The notes beneath the pieces were generated by a model, which saw nothing but the letters and a program-made list of their open reading frames with translations, made no database searches and was not told the DNA's origin. This document shows, piece by piece, positions 36,616 to 45,814 of a stretch of DNA of 64,000 bases (position 1 is the first letter of the stretch; the number at the start of each line of letters is the position of its first letter). Origin of the DNA: Caulobacter sp. (GTDB taxonomy: Bacteria > Pseudomonadota > Alphaproteobacteria > Caulobacterales > Caulobacteraceae); the NCBI GenBank assembly GCA_028291265.1, contig JAQGIK010000176.1:19432-83431 (forward strand), written 5' to 3'. The position numbers and the translations under genes were made by a program.

Positions 36616-36710
36616 CCGTCCGTAAACCCTCTCCCTCCCTCCCTGCTTCGCTGACGCTGCGCAGGGCGGGCCCGCCGCGTAGCGGTGGGAAGGAGAGGGT
36701 TTACGGACGG
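36616..36710. repeat. Intergenic 19-bp inverted repeat overlapping a stop codon
   Basis: Perfect arms at 36616-36634 (CCGTCCGTAAACCCTCTCC) and 36692-36710 enclose about 57 bp that contain a GCGGGCCCGC palindrome. The right arm includes the last codons and stop of the VOC gene (minus strand). The structure can fold into one long hairpin and may end VOC transcription, but its form is that of a dispersed repeat. Confidence 0.65.
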
Positions 36711-37444
36711 CGCAGGTAAATCCGCGCGCCGCAGAGGACGACCTCGCCATCGGCATCGATGAGCCCGCGACTCTCGGCGATCGAACGAGCGGCGGTGGGG
36801 TCGGCCAGGACGACGTCGAAGCCGCTCAAACCCTCGCCGCGCTCGTCGCCCAAGGGCGTAAAGCGGATCTCACCGCCCTCCAGGGCGATCCGCCGGGCGC
36901 CGTCCGATTGCTCCACCGGGCGGCCGAGAACCTCGCCCCAGCGCCCGGCCATGGCTGCGGGGTCTTCCGCCTGCAGTTCGGCGCCGACGATGGCTTGTCC
37001 GGGGCGGGCATTGCCTTCCCAGCCCTTGCCGCCCCATTCCCAGCGGTCCCACGGGTCCATCCAGTCCAGCGACAGGATGGCGCCGCCGACGTCGCGCGGG
37101 TGGTAGTGGGTGGCGGCGACGCCGGGACGGTCGATCTGTTCGACGACGCGGGCGCCGGCCTCGGCGGCGCATCTGCGGGCGGCGGCCAGGTCGCGGACCT
37201 GCAGGATGACCATGTAGCCGCCGTCGCCGCCGCGCTTTTCGATCAGACGGCCGGCTGTCGTGCCGGGCTGCCTGGGCGAGACCACCTCCAGGAAGGTCTG
37301 GCCGACTGCCCAGACGCCGTTGCGCAGGCCGTAGTGGCCGACGCCGGGATCGTCATAGGGATGGCTGACGCCCAGCACCGCTTCGATGTCGGCCGTGCGG
37401 GCGGCGAGGTCGGCGCCGACGAGGGCGATCTGGCGAAGGCGCAT
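36701..37444 (-). CDS. VOC-superfamily (glyoxalase-like) protein
   Basis: A 247-residue protein of two vicinal-oxygen-chelate modules. The first starts LRQIALVGADLAARTADIEAVLGV and includes VGQTFLEVVSPRQPGTTAGRLIEKRGGDGGYMVILQVRDL; the second includes VGAELQAEDPAAMAGRWGEVLGRPV. A histidine/aspartate-rich ATHYHPRDVGGAILSLDWMD could give metal ligands. The ATG at 37444 is chosen over 37471. The substrate is unknown. The last codons lie in the right arm of the 19-bp inverted repeat. Confidence 0.83.
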   Translation of the reverse strand: MRLRQIALVGADLAARTADIEAVLGVSHPYDDPGVGHYGLRNGVWAVGQTFLEVVSPRQPGTTAGRLIEKRGGDGGYMVILQVRDLAAARRCAAEAGARVVEQIDRPGVAATHYHPRDVGGAILSLDWMDPWDRWEWGGKGWEGNARPGQAIVGAELQAEDPAAMAGRWGEVLGRPVEQSDGARRIALEGGEIRFTPLGDERGEGLSGFDVVLADPTAARSIAESRGLIDADGEVVLCGARIYLRRP

Positions 37445-37493
37445 GGCGGTCGGCTCCCGGTGTCGGTCCATCCTGCCACGGCGCGGCGGAAAG

Positions 37494-38921
37494 TCAGCCT
37501 CTGCTGGCGCCCAGGGTCGCTTCGATGGGCGGGTCGGCGGTGGGGGCGTCGGGGATCGGCTCCAGCATGCGGGTCAGGGGTTTGCCGAGGACGAGGAGGA
37601 AGACCAGGCCGGCCGCCGAGATGCCGGCGTGCAGCAGCCAGAACTGGGCGTGGCTGAGGGTCTCGTAGAAGCGGCCCAGCCAGCCGACCGTGACGTTGGT
37701 GACGAAGGTGGCCAGGTAGAAGATGCCCATCATCGTCGTGCCCAGCGCCGCCGGGGCCGAGCGCGAGAAGGCCGACATGGTCACCGTATCGACGAAGGGA
37801 ATCATCAGGTCGGCGGCGACGAAGAACAGCACCGGGAAGACCAGCGCCGTCAGGCCGTTGCCGGCCAGAAAGGCGCCGCCGGCGATGAACAGAAAGCTCA
37901 GTGTCCCCAGCACCATGCCGATGCTGATCTTGCCGATATCGCCGGGCTCCTTGCCCCGTTTGGCCTGCCAGGCCCAGAGGCGGACGGCCAGGAAGACGGC
38001 GACGATGGTCAGGATGCCGTCGAGGGTGGCGAACCAGGTGACCGGGGCCTGGAAGCCGAACAGATTGCGGTCGACGCTGCTGTCTTCCCAGAGGACCATG
38101 ATGTTCCAGGCCTGCTGATAGGCGCTGAACACCAGGATGTAGGGGATCAGCAGCAGCATCAGACCGGCCAGCAGGCGGCCCTCGCCCTTGCGGAGTTTCG
38201 GGGCCTTGGTCCCGCCCCTCTCTGTTTTTGGGGCGGCTTTCAGCGTGTCCGGCGGCAGGTGCTTCTGGCCGACGAGGTAGATGACCAGGGAAATCAGCAT
38301 GCCGATGCCGGCCGCCCCGAACCCCCAGTGCCAGCCGACCTTCTCGCCAAGGGTGCCGACGATCAGCGGGGCCGTGAAGGCGCCGACGTTGAGCCCGATC
38401 AAGTAGATGCCGAAGGCGCGGGTGCGGCGGGTGTCGTCCTTGTCGTAGAGGGCCCCGACCTGCACGGCCATATTGCCCTTGATGCAGCCGGCCCCGAGGA
38501 TGAGCAGCAGCAGGGCGAACAGGAAGAGCGGCTCGAAGGTCATCATCAGGTGGCCGGCGGCCATCAGCACGGTGCCGAGGATGACGGTGCGGCGCTGGCC
38601 GAGCACCCGGTCGCCGATCAGGCCGCCGACGATGGGCGTCGCGTAGATGAAGCCGGTGTAGAGGCCGAAGATCTGCGAGGCGAGCGCCAGGGTGGTCAGC
38701 GGCCCGAAGACCCCCTCGACCGCCGCCCGGAAGCCCGGAAAGCCGATGATGTATTCGACATGGCCGGGCAGCAGCGCCTGCTTGGTCATGTAGAGGGTCA
38801 GGAGACCCATCATCCCGTAGTAGGAAAACCGCTCCCACAGCTCGGTGGCCGTCAGAACGGTCAGGCCGATAGGATGGCCCCACAGGGTTTTGCCGAGCGC
38901 TGGCGTCGTCGTCTCACTCAT
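37494..38921 (-). CDS. POT-family (PTR2) proton-coupled peptide transporter
   Basis: A 475-residue inner-membrane transporter of the MFS/POT family, importing di- and tripeptides with protons. The family motif is TATELWERFSYYGMMGLLTLY (ExxER on helix 1); later helices show FGIYLIGLNVGAFTAPLIVG and GLYTGFIYATPIVGGLIGDRVLG. An extended middle section and a charged hydrophilic loop (PPDTLKAAPKTERGGTKAPKLRKGEGR) match the bacterial POT subgroup with 14 helices. Confidence 0.93.
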   Translation of the reverse strand: MSETTTPALGKTLWGHPIGLTVLTATELWERFSYYGMMGLLTLYMTKQALLPGHVEYIIGFPGFRAAVEGVFGPLTTLALASQIFGLYTGFIYATPIVGGLIGDRVLGQRRTVILGTVLMAAGHLMMTFEPLFLFALLLLILGAGCIKGNMAVQVGALYDKDDTRRTRAFGIYLIGLNVGAFTAPLIVGTLGEKVGWHWGFGAAGIGMLISLVIYLVGQKHLPPDTLKAAPKTERGGTKAPKLRKGEGRLLAGLMLLLIPYILVFSAYQQAWNIMVLWEDSSVDRNLFGFQAPVTWFATLDGILTIVAVFLAVRLWAWQAKRGKEPGDIGKISIGMVLGTLSFLFIAGGAFLAGNGLTALVFPVLFFVAADLMIPFVDTVTMSAFSRSAPAALGTTMMGIFYLATFVTNVTVGWLGRFYETLSHAQFWLLHAGISAAGLVFLLVLGKPLTRMLEPIPDAPTADPPIEATLGASRG

Positions 38922-38960
38922 GATGGATCCCCCCGATCCCGACCGCGAAAGCGGCCCCCG

Positions 38961-39410
38961 CTAACGCTTGCCGCCCTTCAGGGCCGCGAAAAGTTCCTCT
39001 TCCAGCGCGCCGGTCGAGGGGCAGTCGAACTCACGCCGCACCTGGCGGCCCTTGAAGACCAGGAAGTGCCGGCGGCGCACCTGGTCGGCCGAACCATGGA
39101 CGGCGACAATGACGGCCGTTCGCCCGGCCCCATCCGGAGCCAGGGTGACATCGAGGTCGTAGCCGACATCCTTCAGCCGGCGCGGGCAGCGGATGTAGGC
39201 CGCCCAGACCTTTGACCCGGTCGCCACGAAGCGGCCGTTGGCGCGGTCGGCCGTTTCGGTCGTCAGTCCCCTCTGGCCCGCGAACTTCACGACCTCGAGC
39301 CACGTCTCATCCATGCTCAGTGGAACCGAGGCATTGACGCCGGACGGCTGGGCCCCGGCGGAGGAGGCCAGCAGCGCGGCCGCGAGACCCAGGCCCGCCA
39401 GTCGCTTCAC
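38961..39410 (-). CDS. Small exported protein, third gene of the amidohydrolase operon
   Basis: A 149-residue protein beginning at GTG 39410 in a 4-base overlap with the upstream amidohydrolase stop, so it is translationally coupled to it. A Sec signal (KRLAGLGLAAALLASSAGAQ) precedes a mature domain of about 125 residues that contains VWAAYIRCPRRLKDVGYDLDVTLAPDGAGRTAVIVAVHG and a second cysteine in EFDCPST, possibly disulfide-bonded. No family is recognised. Coupling to two exported amidohydrolases suggests a shared periplasmic task. Confidence 0.72.
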   Translation of the reverse strand: MKRLAGLGLAAALLASSAGAQPSGVNASVPLSMDETWLEVVKFAGQRGLTTETADRANGRFVATGSKVWAAYIRCPRRLKDVGYDLDVTLAPDGAGRTAVIVAVHGSADQVRRRHFLVFKGRQVRREFDCPSTGALEEELFAALKGGKR

Positions 39411-40762
39411 GGCTTGGTATAGGCCTGCGGATAGGCCCCCGGCTGATGGGCGTAGCGGTCGCGCAGTTCGAAGGCCCGGACATCCTGCGGCTGGCGCTGG
39501 CCGGCGATGAAGACATCGGTCGGCCAGGTGGAGAGCTCCAGCGGATCGCCGGTCCAGACCACGATGTCGGCCGTCTTGCCGACCTCCAGGGTGCCGACCT
39601 GGCCGTCCATCTTCCAGATCTTCGCCGGGTTGATGGTCAGCGAGGCCAGGCCCTGCTGGTAGGGCAGGCCGTAGGACACCGCCATGCCGGCGTTGAAGCG
39701 GGCCTGGCGCAGGTTGTTCTGGTCGCGGCTGCCGATCACCGCCACGGTCACCCCGGCCGCCTGCAGGCGGGCGGCGTTGTCCAGCCGCGAGGCCAGTGTC
39801 TCGAAGCTGCTGGGCAGGTCGCGCTGGGCGTCGACGATCACCCCGACCTTGGCGGCGGCGATCTGTGGGGCGACCAGCCAACCCTCTTCGACGCCTTCGA
39901 GGATGACGCTGACGCCTTCCTCGCGGGCCATCTTGAGAACCTGCAGGATGTCGGAGGCGCGGCTGACGCGGACGAGCAGCGGCATGCGGCCCTGGACCAC
40001 GGGGACGAGGGCCTCGAGGTCGATGCGCGACAGGCCGAACTCGCGGGTTTCCCCCCGGTCGTAGGCCGCCTTGTTGCGGGCGTAGGCGCGGGCGTCCTCG
40101 AAGGCCGAGCGGACCAGCACCATGGCCGCCCCGCGCGAGCCGGCGGCCGCGGCCCCGGCTTCGCCCATGTCGAGCACAACGGCGGCCTTGGCGCGGACCA
40201 GCAGGTCGGTCTGGCCCGAGGCCAGGGAGACGACGGCGGCCTGGCCGGCGAACAGGTGAGGGTCTTCCTCGCCCACGCCGCCGCCGGCGAAGTCGTCGGC
40301 CCCGCTGTCGTCCTTGTGGCCGCCGCCGCCGCGCGACAGCACGGGGGTGGCCACGGCCCGGGTCAGGCCGCTCTGGCGGGCCCAGGGGATCATCGTCGAG
40401 TTGGGATTGATCCCGTACTGGATGTCGAAGCCGGCCGAGAGCTTGCCCGAGCGGTCGTCACGGGTTTCCTGCACGGCCGAGACTTCCGAGACCGTCAGGT
40501 TGGAAGAGACGGCGATGAAGCCCGGCGTCACCACGCCGCCCCTGGCGTCGATGACCGTCGCGCCGGCCGGGGCCTGAACCCCGGCGCCGACGGCGGCGAT
40601 CTTGCCGTCCTTGATCACGATCGTGCCGTTGGCGATGGGGCCGGCCGCCGTCACCGTTTCGATGCGGGCGTTGGTGATGGCGTAGGTCTGGGCGGCGGCC
40701 GGGCCTGCGATCAGCAGCGCGGCGCCAACCAGAGCGCTGGAAGCGAGGAGGAGGATTCTCAT
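39407..40762 (-). CDS. Exported amidohydrolase-family protein lacking the metal-binding HxH
   Basis: A 451-residue protein with a Sec signal ending AGPAAAQ. The composite beta-sandwich and barrel architecture of the amidohydrolase superfamily is clear: IANGTIVIKDGKIAAVGAGV at the start and NPAKIWKMDGQVGTLEVGKTADIVVWTGDPLE at the end. At the strand where active members have the DxHxH, this one reads PGFIAVSSNLTVSE, and the later histidine and aspartate ligands are also not evident. It is thus probably catalytically inactive. The start overlaps the stop of an intact paralogue (ATGA), suggesting an obligate partner or regulatory subunit. Confidence 0.85.
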   Translation of the reverse strand: MRILLLASSALVGAALLIAGPAAAQTYAITNARIETVTAAGPIANGTIVIKDGKIAAVGAGVQAPAGATVIDARGGVVTPGFIAVSSNLTVSEVSAVQETRDDRSGKLSAGFDIQYGINPNSTMIPWARQSGLTRAVATPVLSRGGGGHKDDSGADDFAGGGVGEEDPHLFAGQAAVVSLASGQTDLLVRAKAAVVLDMGEAGAAAAGSRGAAMVLVRSAFEDARAYARNKAAYDRGETREFGLSRIDLEALVPVVQGRMPLLVRVSRASDILQVLKMAREEGVSVILEGVEEGWLVAPQIAAAKVGVIVDAQRDLPSSFETLASRLDNAARLQAAGVTVAVIGSRDQNNLRQARFNAGMAVSYGLPYQQGLASLTINPAKIWKMDGQVGTLEVGKTADIVVWTGDPLELSTWPTDVFIAGQRQPQDVRAFELRDRYAHQPGAYPQAYTKP

Positions 40763-42219
40763 GGGTGGAAGGCCCCTTCACCGGGCTGGCCGAGTTCGAA
40801 ATCGGATTTGGGCTGGAAGCGCGGGTCGCGCCGGTCGTAGGCGAGGCCGCCGTCGATGAAGACCTTCTCGGCCTGGCTGTAGACGCTGAACGGATTGCCG
40901 GTCCACAGCACGACGTCGGCGCGCTTGCCGACCGTCAGGCTGCCGGTCTGGTCGCCGATGCCCATGGCCTTCGCCGGGTTGGCGGTGATCCAGGCGATGG
41001 CCTCGGCGTCGGTGATGCCGAAGCCGATGCGGTTGCCCGAAGCCATGGCGATGGCGGCTTCCTGGTTCAGGTGCTGGGTGATGGTCTCGTCGTCGGAGTG
41101 GATGACGACGCAGGCGCCGGCCCTGTAGACGATGGCCGCGTTGGCCTCGATGCCGTCCAGGCTCTCCATCTTGAACGCCGCCCAGCTGGCCCAGGTGGCG
41201 ACGCAGATATCGTTTTCCTTCAGCAACGGGCCGATCTTGTAGGCCTCGTTGGCGTGGTGGAACATGGTGATCTTGTAGCCGAACTCCTTGGCGATATCGA
41301 TCATCACGGCCATCTCGTCGGCCCGGTAGCAGTGGTTCTGGACCAGGATGTCGCCGCGCAGGACGCCGGCCAGGGTTTCCAGCTGCAGGTCGCGTTTGGG
41401 CGCGTCGGCCTTCTCGCCCTTGTCGTGCTTGGCGTTGTAGTCGTCCCATTTGCGGCGGTACTCGGCCGCGTCGATCCAGGCCTTGCGGTAGCCGTAGACG
41501 TTGCCCATCGCCGTCGACGGGCTGCGACCCTTGCCGCCGTAGACCCGCTTGGGGTTCTCGCCGCAGGCCATCTTCAGGCCGTAGGGGGCGTTGGGGAACT
41601 TCATCCCCTGCATGGTCACGGCCGGCACGTTGCGCACGGTCACGGAACGGCCGCCGAACAGGTTGGCGCTGCCGGGGAGGATCTGCAGGGTGGTCACCCC
41701 GCCGGCCCGGGCCCGGTTGAAGCCCGGGTCCTGCGGCCAGATCGAATGCTCGGACCAGACCTGGGCGGTGTTGGGATCGGTGGCCTCGTTGCCGTCCGAG
41801 CGGGCCGAGACGCCGGGCGAGGGATAGACCCCCAGGTGGCTGTGGGCGTCGATGACGCCGGGCGTCACATACTTGCCCTTGCCGTCGACGACGTCATAGC
41901 CGGCCGGGATGGCGGTCTCGGGTCCGCCGACGGCGATGATCCTGCCGTCGCCGAAGATGACCACGCCATTGTCGATCTGCCGCCCGTCGGCGGTCAGCAC
42001 TGTCGCCCCGACGATGGCCGTCGGCCGGCCGGGCAGGGGACGGTAGGTCGAGGCATAGGCGACGGCGTCGTCCTTGCCGCCGGCCCCGGGGGCGAGCGGC
42101 CTATTGTCAGCCTTCTCTGGCGGCTTGGCGGCAGGGGCGGCCCCCCCGGTGGTGGCGCAGGCGGCCAGCAGGGCCGACAGCGCGACGGCGGAGGCCGCCG
42201 TCTTCCAGGCAAATGTCAT
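40759..42219 (-). CDS. Amidohydrolase lipoprotein (intact metal site)
   Basis: About 486 residues. The start at 42219 (MTFAWKTAAS) gives a lipoprotein signal with lipobox LLAAC. The barrel begins GKYVTPGVIDAHSHLGVYPSPG with the metal HxH, and further likely ligands are in VQNHCYRADE, MFHHANEAYK and VVIHSDDETITQH. The final NPAKAMGIGDQTGSLTVGKRADVVLWTGNP is the standard closing strand. Probably a periplasmic metal-dependent hydrolase acting on a cyclic amide, imide or peptide. First gene of a three-gene coupled operon. Confidence 0.88.
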   Translation of the reverse strand: MTFAWKTAASAVALSALLAACATTGGAAPAAKPPEKADNRPLAPGAGGKDDAVAYASTYRPLPGRPTAIVGATVLTADGRQIDNGVVIFGDGRIIAVGGPETAIPAGYDVVDGKGKYVTPGVIDAHSHLGVYPSPGVSARSDGNEATDPNTAQVWSEHSIWPQDPGFNRARAGGVTTLQILPGSANLFGGRSVTVRNVPAVTMQGMKFPNAPYGLKMACGENPKRVYGGKGRSPSTAMGNVYGYRKAWIDAAEYRRKWDDYNAKHDKGEKADAPKRDLQLETLAGVLRGDILVQNHCYRADEMAVMIDIAKEFGYKITMFHHANEAYKIGPLLKENDICVATWASWAAFKMESLDGIEANAAIVYRAGACVVIHSDDETITQHLNQEAAIAMASGNRIGFGITDAEAIAWITANPAKAMGIGDQTGSLTVGKRADVVLWTGNPFSVYSQAEKVFIDGGLAYDRRDPRFQPKSDFELGQPGEGAFHP

Positions 42220-42425
42220 GGAGGAGTCCCGAACAGCAGAGGAGGGGAGATCAGACGAAAATGGGACGGGGATCAAGGGCCTGTGCGCCGGCCAGATCGA
42301 TCGCGGCGCACGCGACCGCCGTCAGAATGCAGGTTGATTACTACAGTGTTGCGCCCGCCGTCCCGCGGGCATGATCAGGCCTTGCTGCGCGGCCGCTCCG
42401 GTCCTCGCGCTCCCTGGACCCCGCC
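42220..42425. other. Divergent regulatory gap, amidohydrolase operon / RTX gene
   Basis: About 205 bp with no gene. Neither start has a strong ribosome-binding sequence. No clear consensus promoter or palindrome longer than 6 bp per arm was found. Confidence 0.3.
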
Positions 42426-44906
42426 ATGCCCTTTCCTGCCACTATCGCGCTCAGCAGCTTGAACGGAACCAACGGGTTCTGGATCAACGGGGTGGGGATG
42501 TTCGACGGCGCGAACATGAAGGTGGCGTCGGCGGGCGACATCAATGGCGATGGGATCGACGATCTGATCATCGGGCAGCCGAACGCCACCGGCGGGCTGG
42601 GCGCGAGCTACGTCGTGTTCGGCCGGTCCGGCGGCGGCAATCTCGATCTAAGCAGCCTGGACGGGACCAACGGGTTCAAGGTCACCGGCGGCCTGGGGGT
42701 CTATCGAAACGGTGTCTCCGTCGCTTCGGCGGGAGACATCAACGGCGACGGCATCGATGACCTGCTGATCGGAGCCGGCGCCGCCCACCCCCACGGCCAG
42801 TACTCCGGCTCGAGCTTCGTCGTGTTCGGGCGCAGCACCGGCTTTGCCCCCAACCTCGTGCTCACCAGCCTCAGCGGGGCCGATGGCTTCCGGATCGACG
42901 GCGCATTGGCCCGCGACTACAGCGGCCGTTCGGTGGCCTCGGCCGGAGACGTCAACGGCGACGGGGTGGACGACCTGATCATCGGCGCCCGGGGCGTAGA
43001 TGTCGCGGGTTCCAATTCGGGGGCGAGCTACGTCGTCTTCGGCAAGGTCACGGCGACGGCCGGAAACTTCGCCGCCGTTGTCCCGCTTTCCGGCCTGGAC
43101 GGCGCCAACGGCTTTCGGATCGTCGGCGTGTCCGCCGGCGACGCCAGCGGCCAGGCCGTCTCCGCGGCGGGTGACATCAACGGGGACGGCCTTGCCGACC
43201 TGCTGATCGGGGCGGCCTATGCCGATCCGAACGGCGTGGATACCGGCGCGGCCTACGTTGTTTTTGGACGATCCACCGGCTTTGCGGCCGATCTCCTTCT
43301 GAGCAACCTGAACGGAGCCGACGGTTTCAGGATCGACGCGCCGGAGCAATTTGCCAGGATCGGCTTTTCCGTCGCCTCGGCCGGCGACGTGAATGGCGAT
43401 GGCCTTGACGATATCATTGTCGGGGCGCGGAACACCAACCAGGCCACCGGGGCGACCTACGTCATCTTCGGTCGCGACTGCGCCGCACCGGGGGCGTTCG
43501 CCGCTACCCTGAACGTCGCCGACCTCGATGGCGCGACGGGCTTTCGGATCAATGGCGCGGCGATCTATGACGCCAGCGGCTGGTCCGTCTCTTCGGCCGG
43601 GGACATCAACGCCGACGGATTCGACGACCTGTTGGTCGGGGCCGACCAGTCCGACCCGAACGGGCCGAACTCCGGCACGACCTATGTGGTGTTCGGCCGG
43701 GCGTCCGGTATGGCTCCCGTGCTCAACGTGACCAGCCTCAACGGCGTCAACGGCTTCCGGATCACCGGCACGACGGCGCAGGACCATGCCGGCTATTCGG
43801 TGACCGCGGCCGGCGACATCAACGGCGATGGCATCGACGATCTGGCCCTCGCCGCCTTGGGCGTGAACGTGTCCGGCGTGACCTATGCCGGCAGAGCCTA
43901 TGTCATCTACGGGGTCGCCGGTCCGATCAGCTTCGCCGGCGGCGGCGGCAACGACAGCCGGTCGGGCGCGGGGGAGGGCGACATGCTCTCGGGCGGCGGC
44001 GGCAATGATCTGCTCTACGGTCTGGGCGGTGACGATTTCCTGGACGGCGGCGATCTTTCCGACACTCTGTACGGCGGCGACGGGGCGGACGACCTGATCG
44101 GCGGGGCGGGCGGCGACATCCTCTATGGCGACGCCGGCGTGGACGAGCTCAACGGCGGCGATGGGGCCGACAAACTCTACGGCGGCTCCGGCGCCGACCT
44201 GCTGAACGGCGGCCTCGGCAACGACCGCATGGACGGCCAGAGCGACATCGACACGCTCAACGGCGGGGCCGGCAATGATGTCCTCGACGGCGGATTGGGG
44301 GCCGATATCATGTCTGGGGGGCTCGACAACGACGTCTACATCGTCGACGACGCCGGCGATCAGACCATTGAGCTGGCCGGCGAAGGCTTCGACATCGTCC
44401 GCACCACCCTCGACTGGACCCTGGCTGACAATTTCGAGGGCCTCGAGCTGCAGGCGGCCACCGATGTCGCCGGAACCGGCAACAGCGGCGCCAACAACCT
44501 GCAGGGCAACAGCGGCGCCAACACCCTGTCGGGTCTGGCCGGCGTCGACACCATCAACGGCAATGATGGCGACGACATCATCATCGGCGGGGTCGGCAAT
44601 GACCTGCTGCGCGGCGGCATCGGCGCCGACACCTTCCGCGTCGCCCACGCCTTCGGCGCGGTGCTGGAGACCGACCAGATCTACGACTTCTCGGCGGCGG
44701 AGGGCGACCGCATGGACTTTTCCGACGCCTACGGCGGGACGATCACCCTGGTCTCGGCCTTCAGCCACCACGCGGGCGAGATGACCATGACCTTTGCCGG
44801 CGGCATCACCACGGTCCGCCTCGACATCAACGGCAACGGGACCCCGGACTACCAGGTGAAGATCAACGGCGACGTCATCAACGAGAGCGGCGACTGGCTG
44901 CTCTGA
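42426..44906 (+). CDS. FG-GAP repeat / RTX calcium-binding secreted protein
   Basis: An 826-residue acidic protein with no N-terminal signal. Residues 30-500 hold seven FG-GAP repeats, each with a calcium-binding AGDxNGDGxDDLxIG loop (first at residues 36-50), the count expected for a seven-bladed integrin-alpha-like propeller. Residues 510-620 carry RTX nonapeptides (GGxGxDxL type: [20 protein letters not shown]), followed by a [21 protein letters not shown] module and more RTX repeats to residue 750. The final 75 residues are strand-rich, ending SGDWLL. This is the layout of a type I secretion substrate. No type I exporter genes lie in the window. Confidence 0.92.
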   Translation: MPFPATIALSSLNGTNGFWINGVGMFDGANMKVASAGDINGDGIDDLIIGQPNATGGLGASYVVFGRSGGGNLDLSSLDGTNGFKVTGGLGVYRNGVSVASAGDINGDGIDDLLIGAGAAHPHGQYSGSSFVVFGRSTGFAPNLVLTSLSGADGFRIDGALARDYSGRSVASAGDVNGDGVDDLIIGARGVDVAGSNSGASYVVFGKVTATAGNFAAVVPLSGLDGANGFRIVGVSAGDASGQAVSAAGDINGDGLADLLIGAAYADPNGVDTGAAYVVFGRSTGFAADLLLSNLNGADGFRIDAPEQFARIGFSVASAGDVNGDGLDDIIVGARNTNQATGATYVIFGRDCAAPGAFAATLNVADLDGATGFRINGAAIYDASGWSVSSAGDINADGFDDLLVGADQSDPNGPNSGTTYVVFGRASGMAPVLNVTSLNGVNGFRITGTTAQDHAGYSVTAAGDINGDGIDDLALAALGVNVSGVTYAGRAYVIYGVAGPISFAGGGGNDSRSGAGEGDMLSGGGGNDLLYGLGGDDFLDGGDLSDTLYGGDGADDLIGGAGGDILYGDAGVDELNGGDGADKLYGGSGADLLNGGLGNDRMDGQSDIDTLNGGAGNDVLDGGLGADIMSGGLDNDVYIVDDAGDQTIELAGEGFDIVRTTLDWTLADNFEGLELQAATDVAGTGNSGANNLQGNSGANTLSGLAGVDTINGNDGDDIIIGGVGNDLLRGGIGADTFRVAHAFGAVLETDQIYDFSAAEGDRMDFSDAYGGTITLVSAFSHHAGEMTMTFAGGITTVRLDINGNGTPDYQVKINGDVINESGDWLL

Positions 44907-44952
44907 GCGGACGTCTCTTCCCGGGCGGTGAATTGCGTTAATCTCGCCGGCC

Positions 44953-45810
44953 ATGGCAGGCGACGTCACCCGGGAGACCGAACGCGACGAGGCGAGCCGG
45001 CTGCTCGCCGCGATCCGGGCCCATCCACGGCTCGACGAGGCCATCCGCCGTTCCGCGCAGGGCGCCGTGGAGCTGGCGCGGGCCCCGTCGGCCCTGACGC
45101 GGCTGTACCGCGACTACGACACCCACATGCTGATGACCCTGGCGCTGGCCCAGCACTACGCCGGCGGCCTGACGGCCGGACGCCTGCTTGGGCTCTGCCA
45201 GGAGGCCGGGCTCGGCAGCAGGGGGCGGGCGGAGACGCTGGTCGCGCAACTTCAGGACCGGGGCGGGCTGGTCGCGGTCCGGGCCCGGGGCGACCGGCGG
45301 CGCCATCCGCTGGTCCCGACGCCGGAGCTGCTGGCCTTCGTCCATGCCCGGCTGTGGGTCGATGTCGAGGCGGCGGCCATGGTTTCGACGACGGCGGCGG
45401 CGCAGGCGGGCGCCTTCGAGGACCAGGACTTCGTGGCCGCCTACTACCGGGCGCTGACCGGCGCGGTGCGGGCCGCGAAGACGCCGCTGGGCGCCCTCGG
45501 CGGCGGCCTTGGTCCCTTCAGCGACCGCAACGGTGGCCTGCTCATCCTCTGCGACATCGTCGAGCGCCTGGCCGCCCTGTCGCCCTCGGAAGAGGTCGCC
45601 GTCTCGGCCGCGGACTGGTCGAGACGGTTCGGGGTCTCGCTCAGCCACGTCCGCAAGCTCCTGCGCGACGCCGCTGCGCAGGACCGGGTCGTCTGGCGCC
45701 CGGAGGCCCGGAGGCTGTCGCTGACCGCTGGGCACATCGAGGCCATGCGCGGCTTCTTCGCCTACCTCTACTTCGGCTTGACCTATGTGCTGGGCCAGGC
45801 CGCCCGGTGA
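44953..45810 (+). CDS. Protein with two winged-helix-like regions, putative regulator
   Basis: A 285-residue soluble protein without a recognised family. A MarR-like winged helix seems to lie at residues 65-125 (GGLTAGRLLGLCQEAGLGSRGRAETLVAQLQDRGGLVAVRARGDRRRHPLVPT), and a second HTH at about 215-260 (VSAADWSRRFGVSLSHVRKLLRDAAAQDRVVWRPEARRLSLT). The segment between is alanine-rich and helical. Two DNA-binding-type modules suggest a transcription regulator. It converges with the amine oxidase gene across a 4-bp gap, so its target is not obvious from context. Confidence 0.6.
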   Translation: MAGDVTRETERDEASRLLAAIRAHPRLDEAIRRSAQGAVELARAPSALTRLYRDYDTHMLMTLALAQHYAGGLTAGRLLGLCQEAGLGSRGRAETLVAQLQDRGGLVAVRARGDRRRHPLVPTPELLAFVHARLWVDVEAAAMVSTTAAAQAGAFEDQDFVAAYYRALTGAVRAAKTPLGALGGGLGPFSDRNGGLLILCDIVERLAALSPSEEVAVSAADWSRRFGVSLSHVRKLLRDAAAQDRVVWRPEARRLSLTAGHIEAMRGFFAYLYFGLTYVLGQAAR

Positions 45811-45814
45811 CCGG

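Noticed and set aside
42648..45044. 798-codon minus-strand frame opposite the RTX gene
   Set aside because: Periodic valine/glycine/alanine composition mirrors the FG-GAP repeats; no domain or start signal.
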